A program made the position numbers and the translations under genes. From Kitasatospora sp. NBC_00315 (GTDB lineage: Bacteria > Actinomycetota > Actinomycetes > Streptomycetales > Streptomycetaceae), in assembly GCF_041435095.1 (NCBI RefSeq), contig NZ_CP108025.1, positions 1 through 64,000 on the forward strand: 64,000 nt of DNA, read 5' to 3'. Below, in pieces: positions 1 through 8,702 of the stretch (position 1 is its first letter; every line of letters starts with the position of its first letter). The notes under the pieces are model-generated. The model was given only the letters and a program-made list of their open reading frames with translations. It had not been told where the DNA came from and searched no databases.

Positions 1-1059
1 GCCCCAGGCGAGGGCGGTGGTGGGGGTACTGGCGGGGCGGGGGCGTTCACGTTGCCGGTGCGGTTCGAGAACGACCCGGGTGATGACGTCCTGGCGTTGT
101 TCATCGCCTCGCGGGTGCTGACGAGCGAGACGCAGCTGTGGCGTGAGGCGATCGGCCACGTACGGCACTGGTTCAAAGAAACCGGCGGGCTCGACGTGCC
201 CTATTCGGCATTGGTCGGAGAAAACCAGAACTTCCCCTTGGGTAAATGGCTGTCTGACCGGCGGGTGGAGAAAGCGGCGGGTGAGCTGGCGTCATGGCGG
301 GTGACGCAGCTCGACGGGTTCGGGATGATCTGGTCCGTCTCCGACGCCCGCTTCGAAGCCGGCCTGGACTGGGCGCAGGTCTGGGCGAAGGACCACGGCG
401 GCTCTCTGGCGGCGCCGGCGCGGGCCTCCGTCGGCGGATACGCGATCGGCACATGGCTGTCTGAACTGCGGGCCGCGGCACAGGTGCCAGCGGGCGAGCA
501 GGGCGCCCTGTCGCCGGAGCGTCGCCGGGCGCTGGAGAAAATCGACCCGTGGTGGTGCCCGGCCTGGCCGATCACCTGGCAGCGCGCCTACGCCACCGCC
601 CGACAGTGGTGGCTGGAGTCCGACGGCCAGGTCGACTGGGCGCAGCTGCCGGAGTCCACAGTGTTCGAGGGTGAGCAGCTCGGCCGGTGGGTGCAGGCGC
701 AGCGCGCTGGCTTCCCTGGTCTGGAGGAGGATCAGAAGGACCTCCTGGCCGCGATCGGCATCGAGGAGGACCCCGAGCTGGTAGCCGCAGAGGCGAAGCC
801 GACGGTGTCCCGCACGGACCGGTTCGCTCAGGGTGTGGCCGCGCTGGCAGCCTTCGTCGAGCAGCACGGCCACCCGCGGGTTCCGCGCCCACACAAGCAG
901 CCGCTGGAGACTGCGGAGGCCGGCCCTAACGGGGAGGACCGGGTCGTGGTGCAGCACGTGGCGCTCGGCACCTGGCTCAACAACCAGAAGGCCCGCCGGG
1001 CGAAGCTCACCCCGGGCCAGCTCGCCCAGCTCGCCGAGCACGGCGTGGAGTGGGCGTAG
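1..1059 (+). CDS. helicase-associated (HA) domain protein, 3' part
   Basis: The reading frame is open from the first base of the window, so this is the C-terminal part of a longer gene. It holds several tandem W-rich HA units of about 65-70 residues, each with the pattern GxWLSxxR or LGRWVxxQR followed by a short loop and an LxxIG element; it ends LAEHGVEWA. HA arrays are known as tails of large DEAD/DEAH helicases on actinomycete linear replicons. Such helicases are thought to act on DNA, but the motor domain is not visible here, so helicase activity is inferred only from the family. Pieces of the same array recur at 2.1, 7.9, 10.8, 15.6, 21.2 and 29.5 kb. This is the longest uninterrupted piece in the window and the one most likely to belong to a working gene. 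Confidence 0.75.
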   Translation, partial: APGEGGGGGTGGAGAFTLPVRFENDPGDDVLALFIASRVLTSETQLWREAIGHVRHWFKETGGLDVPYSALVGENQNFPLGKWLSDRRVEKAAGELASWRVTQLDGFGMIWSVSDARFEAGLDWAQVWAKDHGGSLAAPARASVGGYAIGTWLSELRAAAQVPAGEQGALSPERRRALEKIDPWWCPAWPITWQRAYATARQWWLESDGQVDWAQLPESTVFEGEQLGRWVQAQRAGFPGLEEDQKDLLAAIGIEEDPELVAAEAKPTVSRTDRFAQGVAALAAFVEQHGHPRVPRPHKQPLETAEAGPNGEDRVVVQHVALGTWLNNQKARRAKLTPGQLAQLAEHGVEWA

Positions 1060-1159
1060 CGGGCCGCACGGCCAGGCTGGTGGGTTGGTCCGGGCTCGCC
1101 CCTGCGGCGAGTCGGGCCAGCAATCGCGTGGGGATGCTCAGAGGAGCAACACCTGTCAC

Positions 1160-1801
1160 CTAGTGGGTCCTGTCGACGGGGTCGGCTGCCTGCCGGAATC
1201 TCAACTCAGCTTGCTCAAAGGCCAGTTCGGCGGCGATCTTGGCCGCGCGGCGGGCCTCGTTCGGGTCGGCAGCCGGTGCAGCCCGCTTGGCTGCCTCTCG
1301 TTGCTGCCGATTGGTTTCGGCGGCTCGCTTGTGGTCGGCCAGGATGGCCTCGCGTCGGACGCGAGCGGCCTCGGCTGCTGCTTCCCGGGTGGCCTCGGCA
1401 TGGGCTGCCTCTCGGGCGATCTCAGCTTCGATGCGGGCGGCCTCGGCACGGGCGGCTTCCGCCTCAACAGCCCGGACGGCCAGCTCCGCATCGACCGCCG
1501 CGCAATCCTTGCAGTTGGCGGCTGTGTCCGGGCGCCGGTGATGGATGCCGCACGTGCCGTAGTAGACCGCTCCGCCACTACCGGCCCTGCGGGGAGCTGT
1601 CCTCCCGCTGCCGCGTACGGCCCGCACGACGCTGTTTTCTACGCCTCGTTCCACCATGCCGATCGGGTGCGCTGCGCGTCGGACCTGCCGAATTGGCTTC
1701 GGCGTGACGGCACGCTTGGCATTGCGTACCGGGTGCGCAGCGTGCCGGATCTTCTTGACCGGTTTCGGGGCGAGTAGGCGAAACAGTATGCCCATGATCA
1801 T
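1160..1801 (-). CDS. hypothetical protein with Cys/His cluster and Ala-rich coiled coil
   Basis: The start is the ATG at 1801, preceded at good spacing by GAGAGG. The frame is open further upstream, but that extension reads as out-of-frame sequence. The 213-residue product has a very basic first 70 residues (repeated AAHP and KP motifs), then a Cys/His cluster of the form CGIHH followed 8-11 residues later by CKDC, which looks like a small zinc site. The rest is an Ala/Glu/Arg-rich segment of about 110 residues predicted to form a long coiled coil. I do not recognise the family. It lies convergent to the HA helicase gene. Confidence 0.6.
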   Translation of the reverse strand: MIMGILFRLLAPKPVKKIRHAAHPVRNAKRAVTPKPIRQVRRAAHPIGMVERGVENSVVRAVRGSGRTAPRRAGSGGAVYYGTCGIHHRRPDTAANCKDCAAVDAELAVRAVEAEAARAEAARIEAEIAREAAHAEATREAAAEAARVRREAILADHKRAAETNRQQREAAKRAAPAADPNEARRAAKIAAELAFEQAELRFRQAADPVDRTH

Positions 1802-2068
1802 TCGTTCCTCTCGGCCGGCTGCGGCGCCCCTGGCTGCGCGCGATCGACCCCGGCAACTGCGGCGGCTACCGGCCAGCGGTTTCCACCCTACGCGCGTGCT
1901 GGGCTGGTGACAGGACGAACTGCCCGACGCAACGACAGCGCCGCGCCTTTGACGGGCGCAGCTCAGGAGTGCCAGTGCGGTTTCCCGGACTCGATGCCGC
2001 ACGTGGTGGATCGGTCCTCGGCGTCGGTGGTGGCCGGCTCCGAGGGCGTCGACCAGGTCGAGCAGGTT

Positions 2069-2188
2069 GAGGTGAAGCTGGGCAGCTGGGTCAACAACCA
2101 GCCTTAGCATCAGGCCGAGCTCAGCGAGGCGTAGATCGCGGCTCTCGCCGAGCACGGCCTGATGCTCGGGCAGTGGAGCATGAGGGGG
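2069..2188 (+). pseudogene. HA-domain remnant with two in-frame stops
   Basis: One frame reads KLGSWVNNQP, stop, HQAELSEA, stop, IAALAEHGL. This matches the end of an HA array (compare LGTWLNNQKARRAKL and LAQLAEHGVEW at the end of the first gene), with TAG codons inside. It is a short decayed piece. Confidence 0.6.
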
Positions 2189-2197
2189 AAGTTGGGA

Positions 2198-2227
2198 GGC
2201 TGCCACCGAGGTAGCTCGGTGGCAGCC
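2198..2227. terminator. hairpin terminator
   Basis: A perfect 13-bp stem (GGCTGCCACCGAG with its complement) closes a 4-nt loop GTAG and is followed by TTCGTCGTT. It lies between the HA remnant and the sigma-like fragment. Confidence 0.6.
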
Positions 2228-2421
2228 TTCGTCGTTGTTCTCGGGTCTCACCAACTTCGTCTCCTTTTTAGCCCAAAAAATCTTCAAAAAACTGACCTTC
2301 ACGGTGCCCGATCGCGAGAGGCAAGTGCACACGGAGGAGCAGATTCAACAAGCGTTCTCCAACTAACGTCGGGCGCGCGCTCCACCAAGGGCCTCGCCGA
2401 GGTCCAGATCGGGGACTTTTT

Positions 2422-2670
2422 ATGCTTGAAACGATGGACGATCACATCGATGCCTGGTTGCCCGACCCGAGGGCCCAGCGGATCCGCAACGACGCGGTCC
2501 GCGTGGAGGAGCTGCGGCGGAAGGAGTTCCGGGGCCCCGGCTACGACCAGCTGGTGGACGACCTGTGCAGGGAGGCGATGCGGCTCTTGCGGGGCATGCT
2601 CCGCAGCGGCTCCTTGGCCCGCTACTGCAAGGAGCGCTTCGCCGAGAGGTGCCAGCCCCGAGTGGGGTCG
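2422..2670 (+). pseudogene. N-terminal piece of a sigma-factor-like protein
   Basis: The first 75 or so residues (GYDQLVDDLCREAMRLLRG then MLRSGSLARYCKERF) resemble the N-terminal part of the sigma-like protein at 6759-7529 (REQLWTYAVRALTGMMRNGS). After about 2660 the similarity stops and the frame runs into sequence without family character. No region-4 helix-turn-helix follows. It is read as a truncated duplicate. The coordinates of the break are approximate. Confidence 0.45.
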
Positions 2671-2812
2671 GCACCGGCTGCGGCCGGCCGGGGGCAGCGG
2701 TCACACGCTGGGCCTGTCACCTGTGGGAATCTGCGCAGCCTGTGGTCAGGAGCGGGCCAGCGCATGTCGGTAACTCGGTGTGCTCGCGCGGCTTTTGGTG
2801 AAGTATGTGCAG

Positions 2813-4126
2813 ATGACTACCTCCTTGTTCGCCGCGGCGGCGACGGACCTGACGATCGAGCGCATCCGCGCCTTCGCCGGACGGCCGGAGCAGGTGGAGA
2901 GCCTGACGCTGGAGTTCAAGCGCGAGTTCTCCTCCAGCTTGGTGAAGACCATCGCGGCGATGGCGAACTCCTACGGCGGCCTGATCCTGGTCGGTGTGCT
3001 CGACAAAGTCGAGGACGGCGCCGAGCGCGTCGTCGGCGTCGACGCCCAAGACACCATCGACAAGATCGCTTCTGCCTGCCATTCGAGACTCGACCCACCG
3101 TGGGAGCCGACCTTCATCCCGGTCCCGCTGAACGACGGCTCCGGGAACAGCGTGGTGGTGGTCCGGGTAGACCACACCGTCGCCCCACGCCCGGTGCTGA
3201 TCGACCTCAAGGCGCCGATCCGGTTGAGCGGACAGAACTCCACCGCGGACCGGGCCCGGCTGCTGCAACTGGTCCGCGAAGAGCCGGCCGGCGGGGCGCA
3301 CGCCCTGGGGCAGCACCTGATGAACCCGCGACTGGACACCGACACCGAGGGCAATGCCACGGAGGACTTCGTGCTACGCACCGGCGTCAACCTCCCGATG
3401 GGAGAGGCTGGCACTTGGCGGCCGCTGTCGGAACGGTCCGTCACCGCCCTCGCGAATGCGCTGAACGGCTCGCCTCTGCCCCACGTGCTACTGAATGTGG
3501 GGCATGGTGCCTTCAACAGCTACACCGGCTTCCGCCAGCTGGGACACAACCGGGCGCGTACCGCACGGCTGGTGTGGCAGGCGAACTCCGACAGCCCGGT
3601 GAAGCACCCGCTCGAGGCAGTCGTGACAGTCCAGCTCCCCGAGGTCTACGGCCCTACCGCCACCGCGTCGGTGGCTACCGTTTCCATCGACATCCTGGCC
3701 CGGATCCGACGGTACGCCGAGAACCTCGGGCATCTGCAGTGGGCGTACCAGTACCCGGTCCCGGATCTGGCGGACCTGTTGGACGGCATTTTGAAGATCT
3801 TCGTCGACGACTCCGTGACCACGGAGCTGGCCCGCCTCGCGGACATCGACACCGCCCTGGTGGCCCAACCCCGCGAACTCCACCTCGTCGCAGATGGTGC
3901 GGTCGCGGACCTCCTAGATCCCGAAGGGCTGCAACAGATCCCGGGCAGCGGCAGATCGAGCGGGGGCACCTTCCGGGCCAATCCGGCGCTCGACCTGCGC
4001 GTCGAACAGGAACGGCAGGAGCAGGTCCACGACTGGCTCCGGCAACTCGGCCTGGACGCCGGGCTGGCCGGCATGGAAGCTCTGGTGGAGCGCTACCGAG
4101 CTTCGGCAGCCGGGGCAGAGGCGTAG
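2813..4126 (+). CDS. AlbA_2 (Schlafen-like AAA_4) domain protein
   Basis: The product has about 437 residues. The N-terminal 110 residues carry the AlbA_2 signature: LEFKREFSSSLVKTIAAMAN followed by SYGGLILVGV, the strand-helix-glycine pattern of the nucleotide or nucleic-acid binding AlbA_2/Schlafen AAA_4 fold. The C-terminal 300 residues match no domain I know. AlbA_2 proteins are transcriptional regulators or conflict-system components in bacteria, and which applies here cannot be told. The ATG at 2813 was chosen over upstream GTG codons because the AlbA_2 homology begins shortly after it; GTGAAG lies upstream at loose spacing. It converges on the DUF4238 gene across a shared terminator. 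Confidence 0.75.
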   Translation: MTTSLFAAAATDLTIERIRAFAGRPEQVESLTLEFKREFSSSLVKTIAAMANSYGGLILVGVLDKVEDGAERVVGVDAQDTIDKIASACHSRLDPPWEPTFIPVPLNDGSGNSVVVVRVDHTVAPRPVLIDLKAPIRLSGQNSTADRARLLQLVREEPAGGAHALGQHLMNPRLDTDTEGNATEDFVLRTGVNLPMGEAGTWRPLSERSVTALANALNGSPLPHVLLNVGHGAFNSYTGFRQLGHNRARTARLVWQANSDSPVKHPLEAVVTVQLPEVYGPTATASVATVSIDILARIRRYAENLGHLQWAYQYPVPDLADLLDGILKIFVDDSVTTELARLADIDTALVAQPRELHLVADGAVADLLDPEGLQQIPGSGRSSGGTFRANPALDLRVEQERQEQVHDWLRQLGLDAGLAGMEALVERYRASAAGAEA

Positions 4127-4180
4127 TACGGACGGCCCGCCAGCAGCTCCGAGACGGACCCCCTAGATCCTGCTAGGGAC

Positions 4181-4212
4181 GCAGGGCCTCCATCATGTGC
4201 TGGAGGCCCTGC
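4181..4212. terminator. bidirectional terminator between convergent genes
   Basis: A perfect 12-bp inverted repeat (GCAGGGCCTCCA with its complement) with an 8-nt loop lies between the stops of the AlbA_2 and DUF4238 genes. TTGTTGTC follows on the plus strand. Its position suits termination from both sides. Confidence 0.75.
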
Positions 4213-4223
4213 TTGTTGTCGTC

Positions 4224-5225
4224 TCAGCGGCGGGTCGTGTACATGTGCAGGATGTCGCCCATCGGTGCTTCCGTGCCGTCTGGGTTCTTCTGGATGCCGG
4301 GGGCCGTGTTGAAGCGCAAGGTGGGTCCGCGTTTGCTCAGCTGGACTCTATCGAGCGCGGCGTGACGGTCTGGGTGTCCGACAACGACCTGTTCGCAGCT
4401 GTCTGCGAGGTCCTGGTTGCAGCTGATTACTCGGTTGAGCTTGACTTCCTCTGTGGACGCTCCAGGGCGGCCGGGAACGAGCACCAACTGGGCGGTGGGG
4501 CTGACCGGGAACCTGATTTCATGAGCGCCTTCCAGGCCGAACCCGCGGTAGGCGTCGCTCGGAGTTTCCGGGCGCCAGAGTACGAGGGGTGCGTCGGAGG
4601 TGAGGAAGATCGGCTTGCGGCTGGTCTCGAGCCGCCAGTGCCGAGCACGGAAGTGCGGAACGCACACCTCAACAGAGCTGAGCGTATCCACGACCGCCTC
4701 ATCGTGCGTGGGGTCGTTGCCCGCGTTCATCGCTCGCATCCCGTGGTAGTAGTCCCAGGCTCCTTGAGCTTCGGCGGGCCGAGGCGGGTGACCGAGATGC
4801 TTGCGTGTGAGGTACTCGGTGATCAGCGCGAGGTCGATCTCCCGCCCACTCGCATAGGCAGTGACGTTGCGCCCAAAGAGCGGGCCTGTGCGCTTCCGTG
4901 GAGTCCGGGCCATCTGCACAGCCAGGTACAGGCAGAGCAACTCGCGGTCGTCGGTACCGATAACCGGAGGCATTCCCGTCTCGTCTATTCGGCGCAGGAC
5001 GTCGATGCCCTGCCCTTCCAGACGGCTGAGCTCGTCCTCGATGACCGTGGAGGGCGCGCCGTTCTCGTCGGTGATGGTGTAGAAGCCGGTCTCGGCCGCG
5101 ATGTTCTTGACGTTGGCGAGGTGCGCCTTCGGCGGGCACCGGCGCTTCACCCTGACCATGACGCCTTGTCCGAATCGTGCTAGGTAGCTCTGCGGCACAT
5201 AGTGGTGAAGTTTCGGTGCAGACAC
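4224..5225 (-). CDS. DUF4238 domain protein
   Basis: The 333-residue product begins KLHHYVPQSYLARFG, the hallmark of DUF4238 (HHYVPQxYLxxF). The usual family pattern follows: a conserved helix with LxxLEGxxxDVLRRI near residue 70 and a central DAPLVLWRP segment. Family length is 250-350 residues, so the gene looks complete. Function is unknown; members are common in accessory regions. It converges on the AlbA_2 gene and shares its terminator. There is no clear operon partner. Confidence 0.8.
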   Translation of the reverse strand: MSAPKLHHYVPQSYLARFGQGVMVRVKRRCPPKAHLANVKNIAAETGFYTITDENGAPSTVIEDELSRLEGQGIDVLRRIDETGMPPVIGTDDRELLCLYLAVQMARTPRKRTGPLFGRNVTAYASGREIDLALITEYLTRKHLGHPPRPAEAQGAWDYYHGMRAMNAGNDPTHDEAVVDTLSSVEVCVPHFRARHWRLETSRKPIFLTSDAPLVLWRPETPSDAYRGFGLEGAHEIRFPVSPTAQLVLVPGRPGASTEEVKLNRVISCNQDLADSCEQVVVGHPDRHAALDRVQLSKRGPTLRFNTAPGIQKNPDGTEAPMGDILHMYTTRR

Positions 5226-5328
5226 GCCGCCCAGCGTAGGCGGTCCACCCTCGCACTACGACGGATTTTCCCGGTCCACCGCATGCAAGCCGGTTTTCTG
5301 AGGCACCGATCAGTGCCAGGAGTATCCG

Positions 5329-5480
5329 TCATCGGCTCCAACAGGACGGTGCCGGCGGCCGCGTCGTTGAGGGCGGCCAGGGCAGGGCCGACGGCCGGGT
5401 ACAGCGGGAGGACCGCTGCGCGCAGGACGTCGGCCCAGAGCACTGGGTCCGGTTCTCGGCGCTGGCATACGCAAGACCTT
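5329..5480 (-). pseudogene. remnant shared with 25.6 kb
   Basis: The minus strand encodes WADVLRAAVLPLYPAVGPAL followed by AALND and VLLEPMTD. A close relative is encoded at 25589-25712 (VDVVRAAGLHLYPAIGPAL, VLLEPMTDDSYGW). Neither piece has a start or an intact C-terminus. The parent gene is not recognised. Confidence 0.4.
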
Positions 5481-5513
5481 CGCCACGTGTCCCTGGGTGG
5501 ATGATCTGGTGCT

Positions 5514-6467
5514 TCACCACTCGACATGGCAGGAACGAGCAGCGTCAGCGATCAGCGGGTCCATCTCCCTCATAGTGTCGGTCAACATGGTGAGTGCATC
5601 GGCGACGACGCGGTGCAACTGCTTCTCGTCGTTCACCGCGTCGTCGTTCACGGCGTGGTCGCCAGCCCCGACAAGGTCGATGCTCACCACGTCGCCCGTC
5701 GAGGAAGCGATCCCCTTGCGGGGCGAGGCGTGGGTGATGGACTGAGGACGGTGGCGGTGGTAGTACCCGCCACGGCGCTGGTCCAGGGCGTCGAAGCGCG
5801 GGTCGGCCTGGAGATGAGTCAGGCGCTCCACGAGGGCGGTCATCTGCGCGGCCGGGGCGGCTGCCGCTACCAGCGTCTCGGACCAGAACTTGCCTGGCGG
5901 GGCGAAGGTGAGCCACGCCTGCTTGTTCTGGTCTTCTCCCGGTGGGAAGCCATTGCCCTTCTTGCCGAACGGCGAGCTGTTGATCACATCCGCTGCCACC
6001 GCATCGAGGAGCAGCACCCGGAGCACCGTGTTGGCCAGAGCGTGGGCGGCTGCGAGAGAGAAGTGCGCGCTGGCCTCGCACAGCCCGCGGGCAGCCATCC
6101 GATGATGCTCCTGACCCGTCCGAAGCCGCAACGGATCATTGGCGTCTCCCACAATCGGGCGGGCCAACCAGCGCTGGGCGTCCTGCTCTGCCGCGTACGC
6201 CAGCGCCAGCTGCTCCCCGATGCTGCCCATCAGGCCATGTAGCTCGACCACGCGGTTCACGGCGTCGACGGGATCCGCCGCACCTGCCGCGCGCAGGCCG
6301 TCGAAGGAACTGAACCCCACCTGGCTGCCCCGTGCGCTGCGCTGCTGCCAGGCCCTCGCGACCTCAGCAACGTCTTCACGGGGATCGGTGGGTTCCGGGA
6401 GCGAGCCGTCGGGGTTGAGCGGCGAGAAGGTCGAGAACGACAAGGCGGACGTCCACTGCTCAGTCAT
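5514..6467 (-). CDS. hypothetical protein
   Basis: The start is taken as the ATG at 6467 (MTEQWTSALSFSTF); the frame extends 23 codons upstream, but that part is Arg/Gly-rich and unlikely to be real. The 317-residue product is soluble with no signal peptide and has a long helical middle section (LAAAHALANTVLRVLLLDAV) that may be hydrophobic core. Coding character is clear, but I recognise no domain. It is divergent from the sigma factor gene at 6759, with about 290 bp between. Confidence 0.6.
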   Translation of the reverse strand: MTEQWTSALSFSTFSPLNPDGSLPEPTDPREDVAEVARAWQQRSARGSQVGFSSFDGLRAAGAADPVDAVNRVVELHGLMGSIGEQLALAYAAEQDAQRWLARPIVGDANDPLRLRTGQEHHRMAARGLCEASAHFSLAAAHALANTVLRVLLLDAVAADVINSSPFGKKGNGFPPGEDQNKQAWLTFAPPGKFWSETLVAAAAPAAQMTALVERLTHLQADPRFDALDQRRGGYYHRHRPQSITHASPRKGIASSTGDVVSIDLVGAGDHAVNDDAVNDEKQLHRVVADALTMLTDTMREMDPLIADAARSCHVEW

Positions 6468-6743
6468 GCCCCGCACCGTACCGCCGGCGAGGCTGACAGC
6501 CCACCCCTTGGGTCGCCCGCGCCGATCGGTGCGCACGCAGCAGAACGACGCGTGGCCCGCGTCGTCGCCGGGGGCGACCCCACGTGGAGGGCCTTCCGAG
6601 TCAAAGTTGGGTCTCGTTACCAGCTACCGAATTTCCGCAGGTCAGAGCGCTCTCCATCTTTTTCCGAACAAAATTTGCTCACTTCGTAGGGTCCGACTTA
6701 ATTCCCGACGTAGCAACGCACGGTAGGACCATCTAGTACGAGG

Positions 6744-6758
6744 TTAGGTTTGCCCTAA
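6744..6758. promoter_or_regulatory. iron-box-like palindrome at a sigma-factor start
   Basis: The perfect inverted repeat TTAGG-TTTGC-CCTAA ends at the base before the ATG at 6759, with a further AGG just upstream. It resembles one and a half arms of the DtxR/DmdR iron box (TTAGGTTAGGCTCACCTAA) but has altered spacing. Its position would let a bound repressor block the start codon. Confidence 0.35.
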
Positions 6759-7529
6759 ATGACACACATGATCATTGCTGGTGAGGCACCGCAGCGAGAG
6801 CTCGTACAGGGTCTCGGCGGTGATGCAGAGTTGGTCCAGCAGCTGGAAGCCGACGGCTACTCCGGTGTCCGGTTCGAACTGGCTCGGGAGCAGCTCTGGA
6901 CGTACGCAGTCAGGGCTCTGACGGGGATGATGCGGAATGGATCCATTGCGGCCAGCAGCCGCGCGGGAATCTGGGCCAACGAGCTCAAGATGCTGGAGCG
7001 GGACCGGGACCTGCGCGACCAGCTCGCTCTAGAGACCGTCATCGCGGTGGACGCGTGGTGGTTCGGGGAGGAAGCCCTGGGTCTGAATGCTTGGGATCCC
7101 GCCAAGGGTGCGAGCCTTCGGACGTACTTCATGGGAGCGTGCCTGTCGTCCGGTTTCCCCAACGTGCTGAGGAGCTGGCGACGTAAGCGGCTGAAGAGCG
7201 AAGCTGCATCCGCCCGACACCTGGAGCGGATCCATGATTCGGCGGACCAGAGTGGACTGGAGGCCGTGATCTTGCGTGCGGTGGTCCGTGAGGTGTTGGC
7301 CGAGGCAACGCTGGTTCAGAAGAGCATCTGTGGGCTCATCTACACCCAGGACCTGACTCACAAGGAGATCGGGAAGGTTCTGGGCAACAGGAGCGCGGCC
7401 GCCGTCGGAGCCCAGCTGAACCGGCTGCGCACAAAGGTGACCCGGCTGGTCCGCATCGGGGTGCTGGACGTCCCGACCGAGTATCTGGCCTCGGCCGGCG
7501 CCGGATCTGCGGTGCGGGGTGTCAACTGA
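6759..7529 (+). CDS. sigma-70-like factor
   Basis: The 256-residue product has a helical N-terminal half with W-rich core (AWDPAKGASLRTYFMGACL, a region-2-like arrangement) and a C-terminal region-4 helix-turn-helix around residues 175-235 (LTHKEIGKVLGNRSAAAVGA then QLNRLRTKVTRLV). It is probably an RNA polymerase sigma factor of the short, divergent type. It overlaps the next gene by one base (TGATG), indicating translational coupling to a small membrane protein. The iron-box-like palindrome sits on its start. A truncated relative lies at 2422, and other sigma-like genes with small downstream proteins are at 15.4 and 29.5 kb. Confidence 0.65.
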   Translation: MTHMIIAGEAPQRELVQGLGGDAELVQQLEADGYSGVRFELAREQLWTYAVRALTGMMRNGSIAASSRAGIWANELKMLERDRDLRDQLALETVIAVDAWWFGEEALGLNAWDPAKGASLRTYFMGACLSSGFPNVLRSWRRKRLKSEAASARHLERIHDSADQSGLEAVILRAVVREVLAEATLVQKSICGLIYTQDLTHKEIGKVLGNRSAAAVGAQLNRLRTKVTRLVRIGVLDVPTEYLASAGAGSAVRGVN

Positions 7530-7858
7530 TGGCGCGTCCTGGAGCAGGAATCGCCACGGTGCTCGTCGGGCCGGTCTTGAGCACGGTGACGGGTTCACCG
7601 TGGCTGATGGTGGTCGGGGTGGTGGCCACGCTGCTGGCGGTGTTCGCCCTGCAGGCTGTCTTCCCCCAGGACTCAAAGGATCGCCTGGCTTGGTGGAAGG
7701 ACCGCCGCGTCCATGGCACGCGCCGCTGGGAAGCCAAGGAAGCCCGACGTAAAGCCAAGGAGGAGCTTCGTCTGAAGAGGTTGGAGCAGGGCAGGGCAGA
7801 GCCACCACCACTGCCTGCGCCGAGGCACAGCGAACCGGTCGAACGAACGGAGGAATGA
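7529..7858 (+). CDS. small membrane protein, sigma-factor partner
   Basis: The 109-residue product has one or two N-terminal transmembrane helices (residues about 8-20 and 25-46, VVGVVATLLAVFALQAV), then a strongly charged Arg/Lys/Glu cytoplasmic tail with coiled-coil character (residues 55-90). Its ATG overlaps the stop of the sigma factor gene, so the two are co-translated. A membrane-anchored regulator of the sigma factor is possible, but no anti-sigma domain is visible. Confidence 0.55.
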   Translation: MARPGAGIATVLVGPVLSTVTGSPWLMVVGVVATLLAVFALQAVFPQDSKDRLAWWKDRRVHGTRRWEAKEARRKAKEELRLKRLEQGRAEPPPLPAPRHSEPVERTEE

Positions 7859-7900
7859 GCTTTCGCGGCGGCTCTCACATGCACATCCCGTGTCGGCATG

Positions 7901-7954
7901 ACTTGCCCGGGGCAGCTCGCGCAGCTCGCCGAGCACGGCATGGAGTGGGCCTAG
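7901..7954 (+). pseudogene. 3' tip of an HA array
   Basis: The frame reads PGQLAQLAEHGMEWA then TAG, nearly identical to the end of the first gene (1014-1059). Nothing upstream belongs to the family. Confidence 0.65.
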
Positions 7955-8094
7955 CGGCTCCGTCCTAGCCGGGAGGTCGTTGCCCTGCGCGGGGCCGGAG
8001 CGGGGCACGATTGTGCGCCGGTCCGGCCCCGGGCCGGGCGTGATTCACTCCTGGACATCGGTGGTCCGGCGGCAGTTACGGACACTGTGGGTGA

Positions 8095-8483
8095 TCAGTC
8101 GGCGGGGGTGCGCGGCGCGGGGGCGGGGACGTCCTGGTCGACGGGGAAGACGTGGTCGGCGCCGGTGATCTCCAGCGTCCTGGCCGCGATGCGGGTCGGG
8201 CGGGCCAGGTGGAGGACGGTGTTCCGGCGCCGGGCGTCGATCCGGGCTTGGAGCAGGGCGTTGAGTCCGGTGGAGTCGCAGAAGGTGACGTCTGCGAGGT
8301 CGATGACCAGTGTCGGCGGGGCCGGGCTGGGGGCGAGGCGCGGTGCAGCGCGGCCCCCAGGCGCGACACGTTGTCGAGGTCGAGTTCGCCGGCGAGCTCG
8401 AGGACCGAGCCGTCGGGGGTGTCGCGGACGACCGCGGTGAAGGCCGGCCCGGTGGTGTCGCTCAACGCGTTCTCTTTCGCCAC
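8095..8483 (-). pseudogene. STAS-domain anti-sigma-factor antagonist, frameshifted
   Basis: From the GTG at 8483 the frame gives DGSVLELAGELDLDNVSRLG, the STAS first strand. The second half (VIDLADVTFCDSTGLNALL, with the phosphorylatable Ser region, then ITGADHVFPV) is in a different frame ending at TGA 8095-8097. Comparison with the copy at 53.7 kb shows one C missing after CTGCACCGCGCC (near 8335). One restored base gives a normal STAS protein of about 129 residues. STAS proteins relieve anti-sigma factors. A sequencing error in the C-run is the alternative explanation. Confidence 0.7.
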
Positions 8484-8702
8484 CAGTCGGGGGACAGGAC
8501 CACCGTACGGCGCGGCCCGACGGCCGCCCACCGGGCCTGGAGGAGGCTGTTCACCACTGCGGGTGCAGATGGGCGGGCGATGGCGTGTCGCGGGCGCAGC
8601 GGGGCGGGACGGTGATCTCCGGCATCCTGGCGGAGCGTTTCCGGCCGGGTGCGGGGTTCTGTCAGCATCGGGTCGGGACGGTGCGGAGGAAGAGGTGGGG
8701 CC

